The notes beneath the pieces were generated by a model. That model made no database searches. It was not told the origin of the DNA and saw only the letters and a program-made list of their open reading frames with translations. Shown one piece after another: positions 24,646 through 33,398 of a DNA stretch of 64,000 nucleotides. The position numbers were made by a program, and so were the translations under genes. Source of the DNA: CAJCJE01 sp036494465 (GTDB lineage Bacteria; Actinomycetota; Actinomycetes; Mycobacteriales; Pseudonocardiaceae); NCBI GenBank assembly GCA_036494465.1, contig DASXOJ010000083.1, forward strand, positions 1 to 64,000, given 5' to 3'. Each line of letters begins with the position of its first letter. The first letter of the stretch is position 1.

Positions 24646-26304
24646 ATGCTCGACCGTGCCGTGATCGACTCGCTGTTCCCCGCCGACCTGCCCGAACCCG
24701 CGCACTGGGAGCAGCGGTTCCCGGCGCGGACGCTGCCCGAGGGCGCGAAGGTCACCCGGTTCGGTCCATCGCCCACCGGCTTCCTGCACATCGGCGCGGT
24801 CTACACCGCGATGATCGACCGGGACGTGGCCACCCACTCGAACGGCGTCTACGTGCTGCGCGTCGAGGACACCGACAGCGCGCGCGAGGTCGAAGGGGCC
24901 GTCGAGCAGTTCGACCGGGCCTTCGACTACTTCCGCATCCAGCCCGACGAGGAACAGGGCCGCGGCGACTACGGCCCGTACCACCAGTCGCAGCGCGCCG
25001 ACATCTACGCGAGCTTCGTGCGTGAGCTGATCCGCGATGGCAAGGCGTACCCGTGCTTCGCCACCAAGGACGAGCTCGCCGACATCACCGCGCGCCAGCA
25101 GGGCGCCAAGATCCCGACCGGCTACTACGGCCGCTGGGCCATCTGGCGCGACGCGGACCCGGCCGACGTGCAGGCCAAACTGGCCGCGGGCGCGCCCTAC
25201 GTGATCCGTTTCCGCGCTCCCGAGCTGAGCAACGCCAACCAGCGGGTCAGCTACGTTGACGCGATCCGGGGCAAGCTGGAACACGAGACCAACCGCAACG
25301 ACGTGGTGATCCTGAAGTCCTCGGACACCTCGCCGCGGCTGCCCACCTACCACTTCGCGCACGCGATCGACGACCACCTGATGCGCGTCAACCTGGTGAT
25401 CCGGTCCGAGGAATGGCTCTCCTCGGTGCCGCTGCACCTGCAACTGTTCACCGCGCTCGGGTTCGAGCAGGTCACCTACGCGCACATCGCGCCGTTGATG
25501 AAGCAGATCAGCGGCGGCAAGCGCAAGCTGTCCAAGCGCAAGGACCCGGAAGCCAGCGTCGACTTCTACCTGCAGGCCGGCTACCCGGCCGACGCGGTGC
25601 TCTACTACCTGCGCGGCCTGGCCAACGGTGCGCTCGGCGAGATGCCGCTGGCGCAGGCGCTGAGCACCCCGATCGACCTGGACAAGGCGAGTGTTGCCGG
25701 GCCGCTGGTCGACCTGGTGAAGCTGGAGGACATCAGCGCCGACCACATCGCCACTCTCTCCGGCGAGCAGATCCTGGCCGCCATGCACGACTGGGCGGGC
25801 AAGTACGACGCGGACCTGATCCCGGTGCTCGACGCGCAGCGCGAACTCGCGCTGCGCGCGCTGGACGTGGAGCGGGTGAACGTGGAGAACCCGCGCAAGG
25901 ACCTGCGCAAGTGGTCGGACTTCCGGCCCGCGTACGGGTTCTTCTTCCCGGAGCTGTTCACCCCGGTGACCGGCCCGGACGACGAGCGGCTCGCCGAACT
26001 GAAGCTGCCCGCGAACGTGATCAGCGAGTTCATCGGCGATTTCGTGGCGAACTACCAGCAGCTGGCCGACTCGGGCGAGTGGTTCAACCAGATCCGCGAG
26101 CTCGCCGCCAAGCTCGGTTTCGCGCCGAACGCCAAGGAGTACAAGAAGAACCCGGACGCCTACCCGGGTTCGATCCGCGAGGCGTCGCAGCTGGTCCGGG
26201 TCGCGTTGACCGGGTCGACCCGCAGCCCTGATCTGCACGCGATCACCCAGGCGATCGGTGCGGACGAGGTGCTGCGCAGGCTGCGCGCCGCCACCGGCAA
26301 CTAA
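24646..26304 (+). CDS. gltX: Glutamyl-tRNA synthetase
   Basis: Class I aminoacyl-tRNA synthetase of 552 aa that charges tRNA(Glu). The HIGH-type motif is LHIG (residues 47-50) within GPSPTGFLHIGA, and the KMSKS-type motif is KLSKR (about 294-298). The catalytic domain carries VEDTDSAREV. The length of 552 is above the roughly 490 aa of the usual actinobacterial GltX, and the protein looks like a separate subfamily, so it may be a second or resistance-type copy; another gltX elsewhere cannot be checked here. The ATG has GGAG eleven bases upstream, within a structured leader. A Ddn-like gene follows 10 bases later. Confidence 0.88.
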   Translation: MLDRAVIDSLFPADLPEPAHWEQRFPARTLPEGAKVTRFGPSPTGFLHIGAVYTAMIDRDVATHSNGVYVLRVEDTDSAREVEGAVEQFDRAFDYFRIQPDEEQGRGDYGPYHQSQRADIYASFVRELIRDGKAYPCFATKDELADITARQQGAKIPTGYYGRWAIWRDADPADVQAKLAAGAPYVIRFRAPELSNANQRVSYVDAIRGKLEHETNRNDVVILKSSDTSPRLPTYHFAHAIDDHLMRVNLVIRSEEWLSSVPLHLQLFTALGFEQVTYAHIAPLMKQISGGKRKLSKRKDPEASVDFYLQAGYPADAVLYYLRGLANGALGEMPLAQALSTPIDLDKASVAGPLVDLVKLEDISADHIATLSGEQILAAMHDWAGKYDADLIPVLDAQRELALRALDVERVNVENPRKDLRKWSDFRPAYGFFFPELFTPVTGPDDERLAELKLPANVISEFIGDFVANYQQLADSGEWFNQIRELAAKLGFAPNAKEYKKNPDAYPGSIREASQLVRVALTGSTRSPDLHAITQAIGADEVLRRLRAATGN

Positions 26305-26314
26305 GGAGTCCGCA

Positions 26315-26740
26315 ATGGACAATGCCCGGTTACGCACCGCGAACCTCGCCATAGCGCAGGAGTTCCGGGCGAACGGCGGCAAGGTCGCGATGTTCAGCGA
26401 CCGGGAGATCCTGCTGCTCACCACCACCGGCGCGAAGTCGGGCGACCCCCGGCTCTCGCCGCTGGCATACGTGACCGACGGATCACCGGACCGGCTGGTG
26501 ATCTTCGCGTCGCACATGGGCGCCGACCACCACCCCGGCTGGTACCACAACCTGGTGGCCAACCCGGAGGTCACCGTCGAGGTGGGAGCCGAGCAGTTCA
26601 CCGCGACGGCGAGCACCGCGACCGGTGCCGAGCACGACCGCCTCTACCAGCTGTTCACCTCGCAACTGGACGGCACCGATGACCACCAGGGCCGCACCAG
26701 CCGGACCATCCCGATGGTCGTGCTGGAACGGGCGCGGTAG
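26315..26740 (+). CDS. Deazaflavin (F420)-dependent nitroreductase-family protein
   Basis: A 141-aa split-barrel protein of the Ddn/DUF385 family, which binds F420 and reduces various substrates. The sequence LTTTGAKSGDPRLSPLAYV and the later HHPGWYHNLVANPEVTVE are diagnostic. The ATG follows AAGGAGTC at ideal spacing and the gene begins ten bases after the synthetase stop, so it is in the same transcript. The substrate is unknown. Confidence 0.88.
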   Translation: MDNARLRTANLAIAQEFRANGGKVAMFSDREILLLTTTGAKSGDPRLSPLAYVTDGSPDRLVIFASHMGADHHPGWYHNLVANPEVTVEVGAEQFTATASTATGAEHDRLYQLFTSQLDGTDDHQGRTSRTIPMVVLERAR

Positions 26741-26777
26741 CGAACGAATCGTTCCCGCCGAGTTACGCCCTCAGAGC

Positions 26778-27554
26778 ATGCCTTACTTCGCTGAACTCGC
26801 CGCCGACAGCTACGGCACCGGATCCGCGGCGGCACCGCTCGTGCTGGTGCACGGCCTGACCTACGACCGCGCCACCTGGGGCCCTGCCCTCACCGAACTC
26901 GGCCGCCTCGACCCCACGCGTCGCGCGGTCGCGTTCGACCTGCCCGGCCACGGCGAATCGCCGCGTCGGGACAGCTATCTGCTCACCGAGATCGCGCCGT
27001 TGCTGCACGACGCGATCACCGAAGCGGGCCTCGCCGATCCGGTGCTGGTCGGGCATTCCCTCGGCGGCGTACTGGCTACGCACCACGCCGCCCGCTTCCC
27101 GGTGCGCGCGGTGGTCAACGTGGACCAGCCGTTGCGGGTCGCCGGGTTCGCCGACCTGTTGCGCCGGAACGAACCCGTCCTGCGCGGCCCGGACTGGGCC
27201 ACGTTCTGGGCGAAAATGACCGGCGGCATGCACATCGACCTGCTGCCCGCGAACACGCGCGGACTGGTCGAATCGGCGGTCGCGCGCCAGGACCAGTTGC
27301 TCGGCTACTGGCGGGAGCTGCTGGAAACCCCGAACGCCGACCTCGACCGGCAGCGCAGATCCGAACTCACCACCGTCGCCGGGCAGCGGATCCCCTACCA
27401 CTACGTGACCGGCGCCGAACCGAGCCAGGCGTACGTCGACTGGCTCACCGCGCTCGTGCCCGACGTGCGGGTGACCGTGTTGCCGGACAGCGGCCACTTC
27501 CCACAGCTCGGCCACCCGGCCGCGTTCGCGAAACTGCTGGATTCGATCCGTTAG
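26778..27554 (+). CDS. Alpha/beta hydrolase
   Basis: A 258-aa hydrolase-fold protein. The nucleophile elbow is VGHSLGG, the oxyanion region is LVLVHGLTYD, and the catalytic histidine is in LPDSGHFPQLGHP. DLPGHGES is the usual conserved strand-loop. No signal peptide is seen. It starts 38 bases after the Ddn-like gene with no strong ribosome site. Substrate unknown; esterase or haloperoxidase-like activity is possible. Confidence 0.82.
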   Translation: MPYFAELAADSYGTGSAAAPLVLVHGLTYDRATWGPALTELGRLDPTRRAVAFDLPGHGESPRRDSYLLTEIAPLLHDAITEAGLADPVLVGHSLGGVLATHHAARFPVRAVVNVDQPLRVAGFADLLRRNEPVLRGPDWATFWAKMTGGMHIDLLPANTRGLVESAVARQDQLLGYWRELLETPNADLDRQRRSELTTVAGQRIPYHYVTGAEPSQAYVDWLTALVPDVRVTVLPDSGHFPQLGHPAAFAKLLDSIR

Positions 27555-27580
27555 TCCGATTCGCCGCTAGGCTTCGACGC

Positions 27581-28189
27581 ATGACCGTCGAGATCCGGCC
27601 CTATCGCGACAGCGACCGGGCCGCCGCCTACGACATCTGTGTCGAGACGTCCGGTGCAGGCAAAGGGATCCGGGGCCGGTTCAGCTCGGACGACCTGGTG
27701 CCCGACTACGTCACGGGCCCATACCTGTACCTGTCACCAGAACACGCCTACGTGCTGGACAACGGCGAGCGCGCGGTCGGCTACGTGATCGGCACCGCGA
27801 ACACGGCCGAGTTCGTGGCCGGTTACCAGCAGCGGTGGGTGCCGAAGCTGCTCGGGCGCTACCGGCCGTTGTCCGGCCCGCCGGTGACCGACGAGGACCA
27901 GCGCATCCACAAGCTGTTCCACCCGGAGCACTGGCTGCGGCCCGAACTGGTGCCGCACCCTGCGCACCTGCACGTCAACCTGCTCGCCGGTTACCGGGGC
28001 GCGGGCCACGGGCGGGCATTGCTCGACATGTTCCTGGCCTCGGTCGCGCTGGCCGGGGCGCGGTCGTGTTTCCTCAGCTACCGCACGGAAAACCTGGCGG
28101 CGCGGGCGTTCTACGCCCGGCTCGGCTGGCAGCCGCTCGACGTGACAGGCGCCGCGCCCGGCACCTTCCTGACCCACCCCACCGGTTAG
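27581..28189 (+). CDS. GNAT-family N-acetyltransferase
   Basis: A 202-aa acetyltransferase. The acetyl-CoA-binding loop is YRGAGHGRALLDMFL (Q/RxxGxG/A pattern) and the terminal beta-alpha unit is NLAARAFYARLGWQPL. The product may modify a small molecule or protein N-terminus. Its stop overlaps the convergent RidA stop by three bases, so the two 3' ends are nested. Confidence 0.85.
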   Translation: MTVEIRPYRDSDRAAAYDICVETSGAGKGIRGRFSSDDLVPDYVTGPYLYLSPEHAYVLDNGERAVGYVIGTANTAEFVAGYQQRWVPKLLGRYRPLSGPPVTDEDQRIHKLFHPEHWLRPELVPHPAHLHVNLLAGYRGAGHGRALLDMFLASVALAGARSCFLSYRTENLAARAFYARLGWQPLDVTGAAPGTFLTHPTG

Positions 28190-28596
28190 CCGGGCAGTGC
28201 GACCGTCGCGTCCACCTCGACCAGCAGGTCCGGGCGGAACAGACCGGCGACGCCGACCAGGGTGCTGGCCGGTCGGACCGCGCCGAGCACCGGCACGATC
28301 TGCTGCTCGATGGCCGCGCGCACCGCGGGCACACCGGTCGGCGCGTCCACCACGTACCAGCCGAACTTGACCACGTCCGGCCAGTCCGCGCCGAGTTCGC
28401 GGATGACCGCGTGCAGGTTGGCCAGCGCCTGCGCGGCCTGAGCCGTCACGTCGCCCGCGCCGACCAGGTCACCGTTCGCGTCCAGGGCGATCTGCCCTGC
28501 GACGAAGGCGATCCGGCCGGTCACGGTCACCGCGTGCGCGTAGTTGGGGCTGGTGGCCACGCCCGCGACGGTCGTGGTGCGGCTCTCGATCGGCAT
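28186..28596 (-). CDS. RidA/YjgF-family protein
   Basis: A 136-aa enamine/imine deaminase-like protein. The conserved TGRIAFVAGQIALDANGDLVG and QAAQALANLHAVI segments are typical, as is the C-terminal LVEVDATVALPG. I start at ATG 28596 (MPIESRT). The gene follows the TetR gene by seven bases on the same strand, so TetR probably controls it. RidA proteins hydrolyse reactive 2-aminoacrylate; some homologues act in other pathways. Confidence 0.85.
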   Translation of the reverse strand: MPIESRTTTVAGVATSPNYAHAVTVTGRIAFVAGQIALDANGDLVGAGDVTAQAAQALANLHAVIRELGADWPDVVKFGWYVVDAPTGVPAVRAAIEQQIVPVLGAVRPASTLVGVAGLFRPDLLVEVDATVALPG

Positions 28597-28603
28597 CAGC
28601 GGT

Positions 28604-29203
28604 TCACTCCAAACTGGACAGGAACTGGTCGAGGAGCCGGATTTGGACTTCCGGTGGGAAAAGTTCCGAATCGAACAGTACTTGGACGACGAGCCCATGG
28701 GCGAACGCGGCGCAGCGCACCGCGAGATCAGCCGGATCGGCCGCCGCCAGCTGTCTCCGCTGGACGGCCGTTTCGATGTGCCCGCGCAACCTCTCGCGCC
28801 AGCGCACGTACCGCGCGCCGTGCAGTGTGCCGAGTTCCGGATCACCGATGCCCGCGTCCCACGAACTGACCCAGACCCGGCTCATCTCCGCCAGTTCCGG
28901 GGTCAGCGGCAGCACGTCGAGCAGCGCGGCACGCAATGCGACGCGCCCTTCGGCGTCCGCCTGCCTGCGCGGATACGCCTGGTTGCGTTCCTCCGCGACG
29001 TCGAGCGCGTACTGGACCAGGGCGCGCTTGTGCGGGAAGTAGTGCGTGAGCAGGCCGGTCGACGAGCCGAGTTCGGCGGCGACCGCGCGCAGGGTGAGGC
29101 CACCGAAGCCGCGGGTGGCGACCACCCGCCACACCGCCTCCGACGCCCGCAGGGCACAGGTGTCGGAGGCGGTGTGGCTCGCTCTCACCCTGACCGACGA
29201 CAT
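28604..29203 (-). CDS. TetR-family transcriptional regulator
   Basis: A 199-aa regulator from ATG 29203; GTG 29188 is an alternative. The helix-turn-helix is LTLRAVAAELGSSTGLLTHYF. The rest is a helical ligand domain. Its 5' end overlaps head-to-head the 5' end of the GNAT gene on the other strand and lies across a 17-bp inverted repeat. It is followed by ridA after seven bases. Confidence 0.82.
   Translation of the reverse strand: MSSVRVRASHTASDTCALRASEAVWRVVATRGFGGLTLRAVAAELGSSTGLLTHYFPHKRALVQYALDVAEERNQAYPRRQADAEGRVALRAALLDVLPLTPELAEMSRVWVSSWDAGIGDPELGTLHGARYVRWRERLRGHIETAVQRRQLAAADPADLAVRCAAFAHGLVVQVLFDSELFPPEVQIRLLDQFLSSLE
29129..29178. repeat. 17-bp perfect inverted repeat at a head-to-head gene junction
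   Basis: Arms GCCACACCGCCTCCGAC (29129-29145) and GTCGGAGGCGGTGTGGC (29162-29178), spaced by 16 bases. Both arms lie in coding sequence: the minus arm encodes SEAVW of TetR and the plus arm encodes SEAVW at the GNAT start. It could be a TetR operator or the scar of an inverted duplication. Confidence 0.7.
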
Positions 29204-29732
29204 CGAACTGCGTGGCCTGGAACCGTGGCAGGGCGAGGTGTTCTTCGCGCACATCGAGGCGAACCGGGCACACCTGGACCCGTGGCTGTCCTGGATTGAG
29301 TCCATTGTGGATATACCGTCGGCGACCGCGTGGTTGCAGCGCTACGCGGACAAGCAGTCCCGCGACGAGGGCCGGATCTTCGGCATCTGGCGCGACACGG
29401 AACTGCTCGGATCGGTGCTGTTCCGCACCTTCGACACGGAGTCGGGCGGTTGCGAGATCAGCTGCTGGCTGGGCAAGGGCGCCGAGGGCAAGGGCCTGAT
29501 GACGTTGGCGGCGCGCAGGCTGATGGACTGGGCGTTCGGTGTGCGCGGGATGACCAGGGTGGAATGGTGGACCATTCCGGACAACGCGCGCAGCATCGCC
29601 GTCGCGCAGCGGCTCGGCATGACCAAGGAAGGCGTGCTACGCAAGTCCTTCGCGCACAACGGCGTGCACTACGACGCGGTCGTGCTGGCCGTCCTCGCGG
29701 ACGAGTGGCACAAGATCAACACCTTTGAGTGA
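29160..29732 (+). CDS. GNAT acetyltransferase, RimJ/RimL-like
   Basis: A 190-aa acetyltransferase from GTG 29160 (GTG 29172 is possible). The core runs from DDIELRGLEPWQGEVFFAHI, and GKGAEGKGLMTLAARRLMDW is the acetyl-CoA loop. RIFGIWRDTELLG and DNARSIAVAQRLGMTKEG are typical of the RimJ/L group that acetylate ribosomal or other protein N-termini. The end overlaps the convergent transporter by 17 bases. Confidence 0.82.
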   Translation: MSEAVWLALTLTDDIELRGLEPWQGEVFFAHIEANRAHLDPWLSWIESIVDIPSATAWLQRYADKQSRDEGRIFGIWRDTELLGSVLFRTFDTESGGCEISCWLGKGAEGKGLMTLAARRLMDWAFGVRGMTRVEWWTIPDNARSIAVAQRLGMTKEGVLRKSFAHNGVHYDAVVLAVLADEWHKINTFE

Positions 29733-30933
29733 ACGGTGCCACCTCGGCGCTGCGCATCAGGCGCGCGCCGACCGGGATGCCGACCGTCAGCGCCGTGACC
29801 AGCATGAACGACACCGGCAGGGAAGCCGCCCCGGCGATCGACCCGACTGCTCCAGGCGCGACCAGGCTGGAGCCGTAAGACACCGTCGCCATGCCCGCGA
29901 TCGCCTGAGCGGGCCGCGGCCCCAGATGCCCGGCGGCGGCGAACGACAGCGGTACGACCAGCGCGATGCCCAGGCCGAGCAGGACGAATCCCCCAATCGA
30001 CAAGGGAGCGGCGCGGGCAATGATGACGATCATGCCGCCGCCAACGGCAACCAGGCCCCCGGCGCGCACCGTGCGAACCGGGCCGAACCGCTGGACAACC
30101 CGATCTCCGCTGAGCCGGGCTACCGCCATCGTGCAGGCGAAGACCGTGTACCCGATGGCGGCAAGGCCCTGGCTGGTGTGCACCACCCGGTTGAGATAGA
30201 TGGCTGTCCAGTTGGTGCACGAGCCCTCGGCGAAGGCGGCGCCGAACGCCACGAGGCCGATCAGCAGCACGGTCCCGGTGGGCAGCGAGAACCGGGGCGG
30301 TTTCGGGGCGGTCTGACCGGAGCCGCCCATGGCATCCGCCGGGTCGGGCGGCAGGGCCGAGGCGCTCAACGGTCCCAGCACCGCCAGGACCACGGCGGCC
30401 GTGACCAGATGGGCCTGAAACCCGATGCCGAGGGACGTGACGAGTGCTCCGATGCCGGATCCGCCGGCCGCGCCGACGCTCCAGAGCCCGTGCAGACTCG
30501 ACATGATCGGCTTGCCGAGCCGCTTTTCCGCCATGACCGCCTGCGAATTGATCGCCACGTCCGCCAGGCCGGCGGCGAGTCCGACACCGAGGAAGGCCAC
30601 CAGAAGAACCGGCAGATCCGGGGCGATGGCGGGCAGGGCCAGCACCACTCCCCACACCGCCATCCACACCCGAGTGGCGTTCCGTTCACCGAGCCGATGG
30701 ACAACCCGGCCCGCGAAGGGCATGACGGCGATGGCACCGACGGCCTGCATCGTCAGCGCGAGTCCGAGCGATGCGGTCGAGAGCCGGAGATGATCGGACA
30801 GCGCCGGTAGCCGTGCGGCCAACGTCCCGGCGACCGCCCCGTTCAGCATGAAAACGGCGCTGACGGCCAGCCGTCCCCGGTCGAGCTTCACACCGCGCCC
30901 CCGTCGCCTTACCACCTGCGAAACCTTCGTCAC
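29716..30933 (-). CDS. Major facilitator superfamily transporter
   Basis: A 405-aa membrane protein with about twelve transmembrane helices. It is of the YbjJ-like class, with an N-terminal RLPALSDHLRLSTASLGLALT segment and a HRLGERNATRVW loop in the place of motif A. The start is a GTG. It is read away from the MarR gene immediately upstream (21-base gap), so the MarR protein may control it. Export of a small molecule or drug is inferred. Confidence 0.82.
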   Translation of the reverse strand: MTKVSQVVRRRGRGVKLDRGRLAVSAVFMLNGAVAGTLAARLPALSDHLRLSTASLGLALTMQAVGAIAVMPFAGRVVHRLGERNATRVWMAVWGVVLALPAIAPDLPVLLVAFLGVGLAAGLADVAINSQAVMAEKRLGKPIMSSLHGLWSVGAAGGSGIGALVTSLGIGFQAHLVTAAVVLAVLGPLSASALPPDPADAMGGSGQTAPKPPRFSLPTGTVLLIGLVAFGAAFAEGSCTNWTAIYLNRVVHTSQGLAAIGYTVFACTMAVARLSGDRVVQRFGPVRTVRAGGLVAVGGGMIVIIARAAPLSIGGFVLLGLGIALVVPLSFAAAGHLGPRPAQAIAGMATVSYGSSLVAPGAVGSIAGAASLPVSFMLVTALTVGIPVGARLMRSAEVAPFTQRC

Positions 30934-30954
30934 GCTCGAAGTGTCACTGTCTGA

Positions 30955-31377
30955 CTAGTCCTCGATGAACCGGGCCAGCAGTTTCGTGAGCTGAGCTCGT
31001 TCGGCCGGGTCGAAACCGGCCAGCAGTTCGCGGCCGACCGCGCGCGCGTCGCGTTCGGCGCGGACGAAGACCTCTTCGCCGTGCGGGGTCAGCGCGACCG
31101 CGTGTGCGCGGCGGTCGTGCTCGTCGGGCCTGCGCACGCACAGGTCGCGCGCTTCCAGGTCGTCGATCGAGCGGACCATCGCGGACTTGTCGCTGCCCAG
31201 GTGGTCGATCAACTGGCGCTGACTGAGCGGGCCGAGCCTGCGCAACAGCAGCAGCACGCCGAAGTGCTTACCCTGGATGTCCAGCGGTTTCAGGGCGTCG
31301 TTGAACGCCTCGGCCGCCTTGCGGTGCGCCTTGCGCAACAAGACACCGATTTCGTAGTCCCGGCCGTCCTCGCCCAT
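30955..31377 (-). CDS. MarR-family transcriptional regulator
   Basis: A 140-aa winged-helix regulator: LSQRQLIDHLGSDKSAMVRSI is the helix-turn-helix and RRPDEHDRRAHAVALT the wing. It is first in a probable unit with the MFS gene and is divergent from a small membrane protein and a multicopper oxidase gene. A palindromic operator lies between them at 31395-31418. Likely effectors are oxidants, phenols or copper-related signals, but this is inference. Confidence 0.88.
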   Translation of the reverse strand: MGEDGRDYEIGVLLRKAHRKAAEAFNDALKPLDIQGKHFGVLLLLRRLGPLSQRQLIDHLGSDKSAMVRSIDDLEARDLCVRRPDEHDRRAHAVALTPHGEEVFVRAERDARAVGRELLAGFDPAERAQLTKLLARFIED

Positions 31378-31394
31378 CTCGTCAGTATAGTGTC

Positions 31395-31418
31395 ATCTCA
31401 GATACTCTCATTTGAGAT
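31395..31418. promoter_or_regulatory. Nested palindromes for MarR: ATCTCA-N12-TGAGAT
   Basis: Contains the inner perfect palindrome TCTCA-TT-TGAGA (31406-31417) and an outer ATCTCA / TGAGAT pair, all in AT-rich DNA between the two divergent starts. Further ATCTC half-sites are adjacent. A good candidate for the MarR binding site covering both promoters. Confidence 0.65.
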
Positions 31419-31452
31419 TATCTCTTCTGGAACCGCCGTACTAGGGGGATCA

Positions 31453-31836
31453 ATGACCTGGCACTACTGGCCCTACCGGATCACGCTGTCCGTCGCCGCC
31501 GTGCTGCTGTTCAACCAGTCGGTGTTCGCCGGACAGTTCCTCGGCGGCAGCTACCCGTCGCTGGCCACCCACCGCGAGAACGCCACCTACGCGGGCATCG
31601 CCGTGCTCGCCGCGGGCATCGCCGCGATCGCGATCCGCTGGCCGGGCAAGGGGCCGTGGTGGCCGATCGCGGCGACGTTCGGCCTGTTCGGCCTGATCGC
31701 GTTGCAGATCGTGCTGGGCTTCCTGCGCCTGCTGGAGATCCACATCCCGCTCGGCGTGTCGATCATCGTGCTGGCGGTGCTGCTGCTGTTCTGGGCCTGG
31801 CGCAAGCGCCCCGCCGACATCGAGGTCGCGCGATGA
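31453..31836 (+). CDS. Small integral membrane protein
   Basis: A 127-aa protein with four predicted transmembrane helices (approximately residues 10-28, 48-62, 70-90 and 96-116) and a short basic C-terminus. The start ATG follows AGGGGGATCA. It overlaps the multicopper oxidase start by four bases (ATGA), so the two are translationally coupled. It may anchor or deliver copper or electrons to the oxidase, but no family is recognised. Confidence 0.75.
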   Translation: MTWHYWPYRITLSVAAVLLFNQSVFAGQFLGGSYPSLATHRENATYAGIAVLAAGIAAIAIRWPGKGPWWPIAATFGLFGLIALQIVLGFLRLLEIHIPLGVSIIVLAVLLLFWAWRKRPADIEVAR

Positions 31837-33398
31837 GCCCGTTGAGCAGGCGCGGATTCATCGGACTGGTCGCTGGCGCAGGCGCGGCGGCCGGGGTGGG
31901 CGTGCCGCTGCTGTCCGGCATCGCAGGCGCCGCGTCCACCGGGGTCGCGCTGACCAGCCAGTTGCCCCTCCCCCGCCCCTTCACCGTGCCGCTCACGCTG
32001 CCGCCGGTGCTCCGGCCGACCCGCTCGGACGCCGACGGCGACCACTACGAGATCACCCAGCGGGCGGCGTCGGTGGAGATCCTGCCCGGCCTGCGCACCA
32101 CGATCTGGGGCTACAACGGGATCTTCCCCGGCCCGACGATCGAATCCACCAGCGGCAGACCGGCGATCGTGCACCACACCAACCAACTCCCGGTGCCGGT
32201 CGTTGTGCACCTGCACGGTGGGCACACACCCGAGGACAGCGACGGTTACCCGACCGATTTCATCCTGCCCGGCAACGGATTCAACCCGGTGATGCCCGAC
32301 ATGCCAGGTATGGCGCCGGATCCGCTGGCGAAGATCACCACCGGCGAGCGCACCTACACGTTTCCGTTGGCGCAGCGGGCAACCGCGCTCTGGTACCACG
32401 ATCACCGGATGGCGTTCACCGGCGCGAGCGTATGGCGCGGCCTGGCCGGTTTCCACCTCATCCGGGACGCCGAGGAGAACGCGTTGCCGCTGCCGCGTGG
32501 TGCCCGCGAACTGCCGCTGTTGATAGCGGACCGCGCGTTCAACGCCGACGGATCGCTGCGCTACCCGAGCAAGGACCCGAGCCTGCTGATGCTGCCCGGC
32601 GTCGAACAGCAGTACACGGGCGGCGTGCTCGCGGACGTGATCCTGGTGAACGGGCGACCGTGGCCGGTGGCGAACGTGGACCGGGCCCGTTACCGGTTGC
32701 GGCTGCTCAACGCGTCCAATGCGCGCCGCTACCAGTTGACCCTCGACCCGCCCCCGCCCGGCGGCAACGCCTTCACCCAGATCGGCTCGGACGGTGGCCT
32801 GCTCACCGCGCCGGTGCCGCACGAGGCCATCGAGATGGCGCCCGCCGAACGGTTCGACGTGATCGTGGACTTCGGCAGGTACCCGCCGGGCACGGAAGTG
32901 GTGCTGGCCAACGGGTTCGGCAGCGGATCGACCGGCGTGGTGATGAAGTTCCTGGTCGGTTCGGCGACCGGCGACCCGAGTCGCATCCCGGACACCTTGA
33001 GCACGATCACCCCACTCGACCCCGCGCACGCCGACGTCACCCGCGACTTCCACTTCGCCGACGCTGGCGACCAGTCGGGCTGGTACATCAACGGTCAGCC
33101 GTACTCGCCGACGAACATCGCGGCCGCGCCGAAACTCGGCAGCACCGAGGTGTGGCGGCTGGTCGCCGACTTCGCGCACCCGATCCACCTGCACCTGGTG
33201 CACTTCCAGGTGCTCTCGCGCGGGTTGAAAGGACCGGGCGAATACGACAGGGGCTGGAAGGACGTGATCGACCTGCGGCCCGCAGAAGAGGCCACGATCA
33301 TCGCGCGATTCGACGACCACCCCGGCCGGTTCGTGTTCCACTGCCACAACCTCGAACACGAGGACATGGCCATGATGGGCAATTTCAGGGTGAGCTGA
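31833..33398 (+). CDS. Multicopper oxidase, Tat-exported
   Basis: A 521-aa exported laccase-like oxidase. The N-terminus has a twin-arginine signal SRRGFIGLVAGAGAAAG. Copper-ligand motifs are complete: HLHGGH, WYHDH, HPIHLHLVHFQ and HCHNLEHEDMAMM. That arrangement fits CotA/bilirubin-oxidase or phenoxazinone-synthase-like three-domain enzymes. It is coupled to the upstream membrane protein and under possible MarR control. The 3' end overlaps the convergent TetR gene by 14 bases. Confidence 0.9.
   Translation: MSPLSRRGFIGLVAGAGAAAGVGVPLLSGIAGAASTGVALTSQLPLPRPFTVPLTLPPVLRPTRSDADGDHYEITQRAASVEILPGLRTTIWGYNGIFPGPTIESTSGRPAIVHHTNQLPVPVVVHLHGGHTPEDSDGYPTDFILPGNGFNPVMPDMPGMAPDPLAKITTGERTYTFPLAQRATALWYHDHRMAFTGASVWRGLAGFHLIRDAEENALPLPRGARELPLLIADRAFNADGSLRYPSKDPSLLMLPGVEQQYTGGVLADVILVNGRPWPVANVDRARYRLRLLNASNARRYQLTLDPPPPGGNAFTQIGSDGGLLTAPVPHEAIEMAPAERFDVIVDFGRYPPGTEVVLANGFGSGSTGVVMKFLVGSATGDPSRIPDTLSTITPLDPAHADVTRDFHFADAGDQSGWYINGQPYSPTNIAAAPKLGSTEVWRLVADFAHPIHLHLVHFQVLSRGLKGPGEYDRGWKDVIDLRPAEEATIIARFDDHPGRFVFHCHNLEHEDMAMMGNFRVS

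Noticed and set aside
24413..24664. Open frame spanning the gltX leader
   Set aside because: It is random in composition and lies across the structured leader; gltX itself starts at 24646 in another frame.
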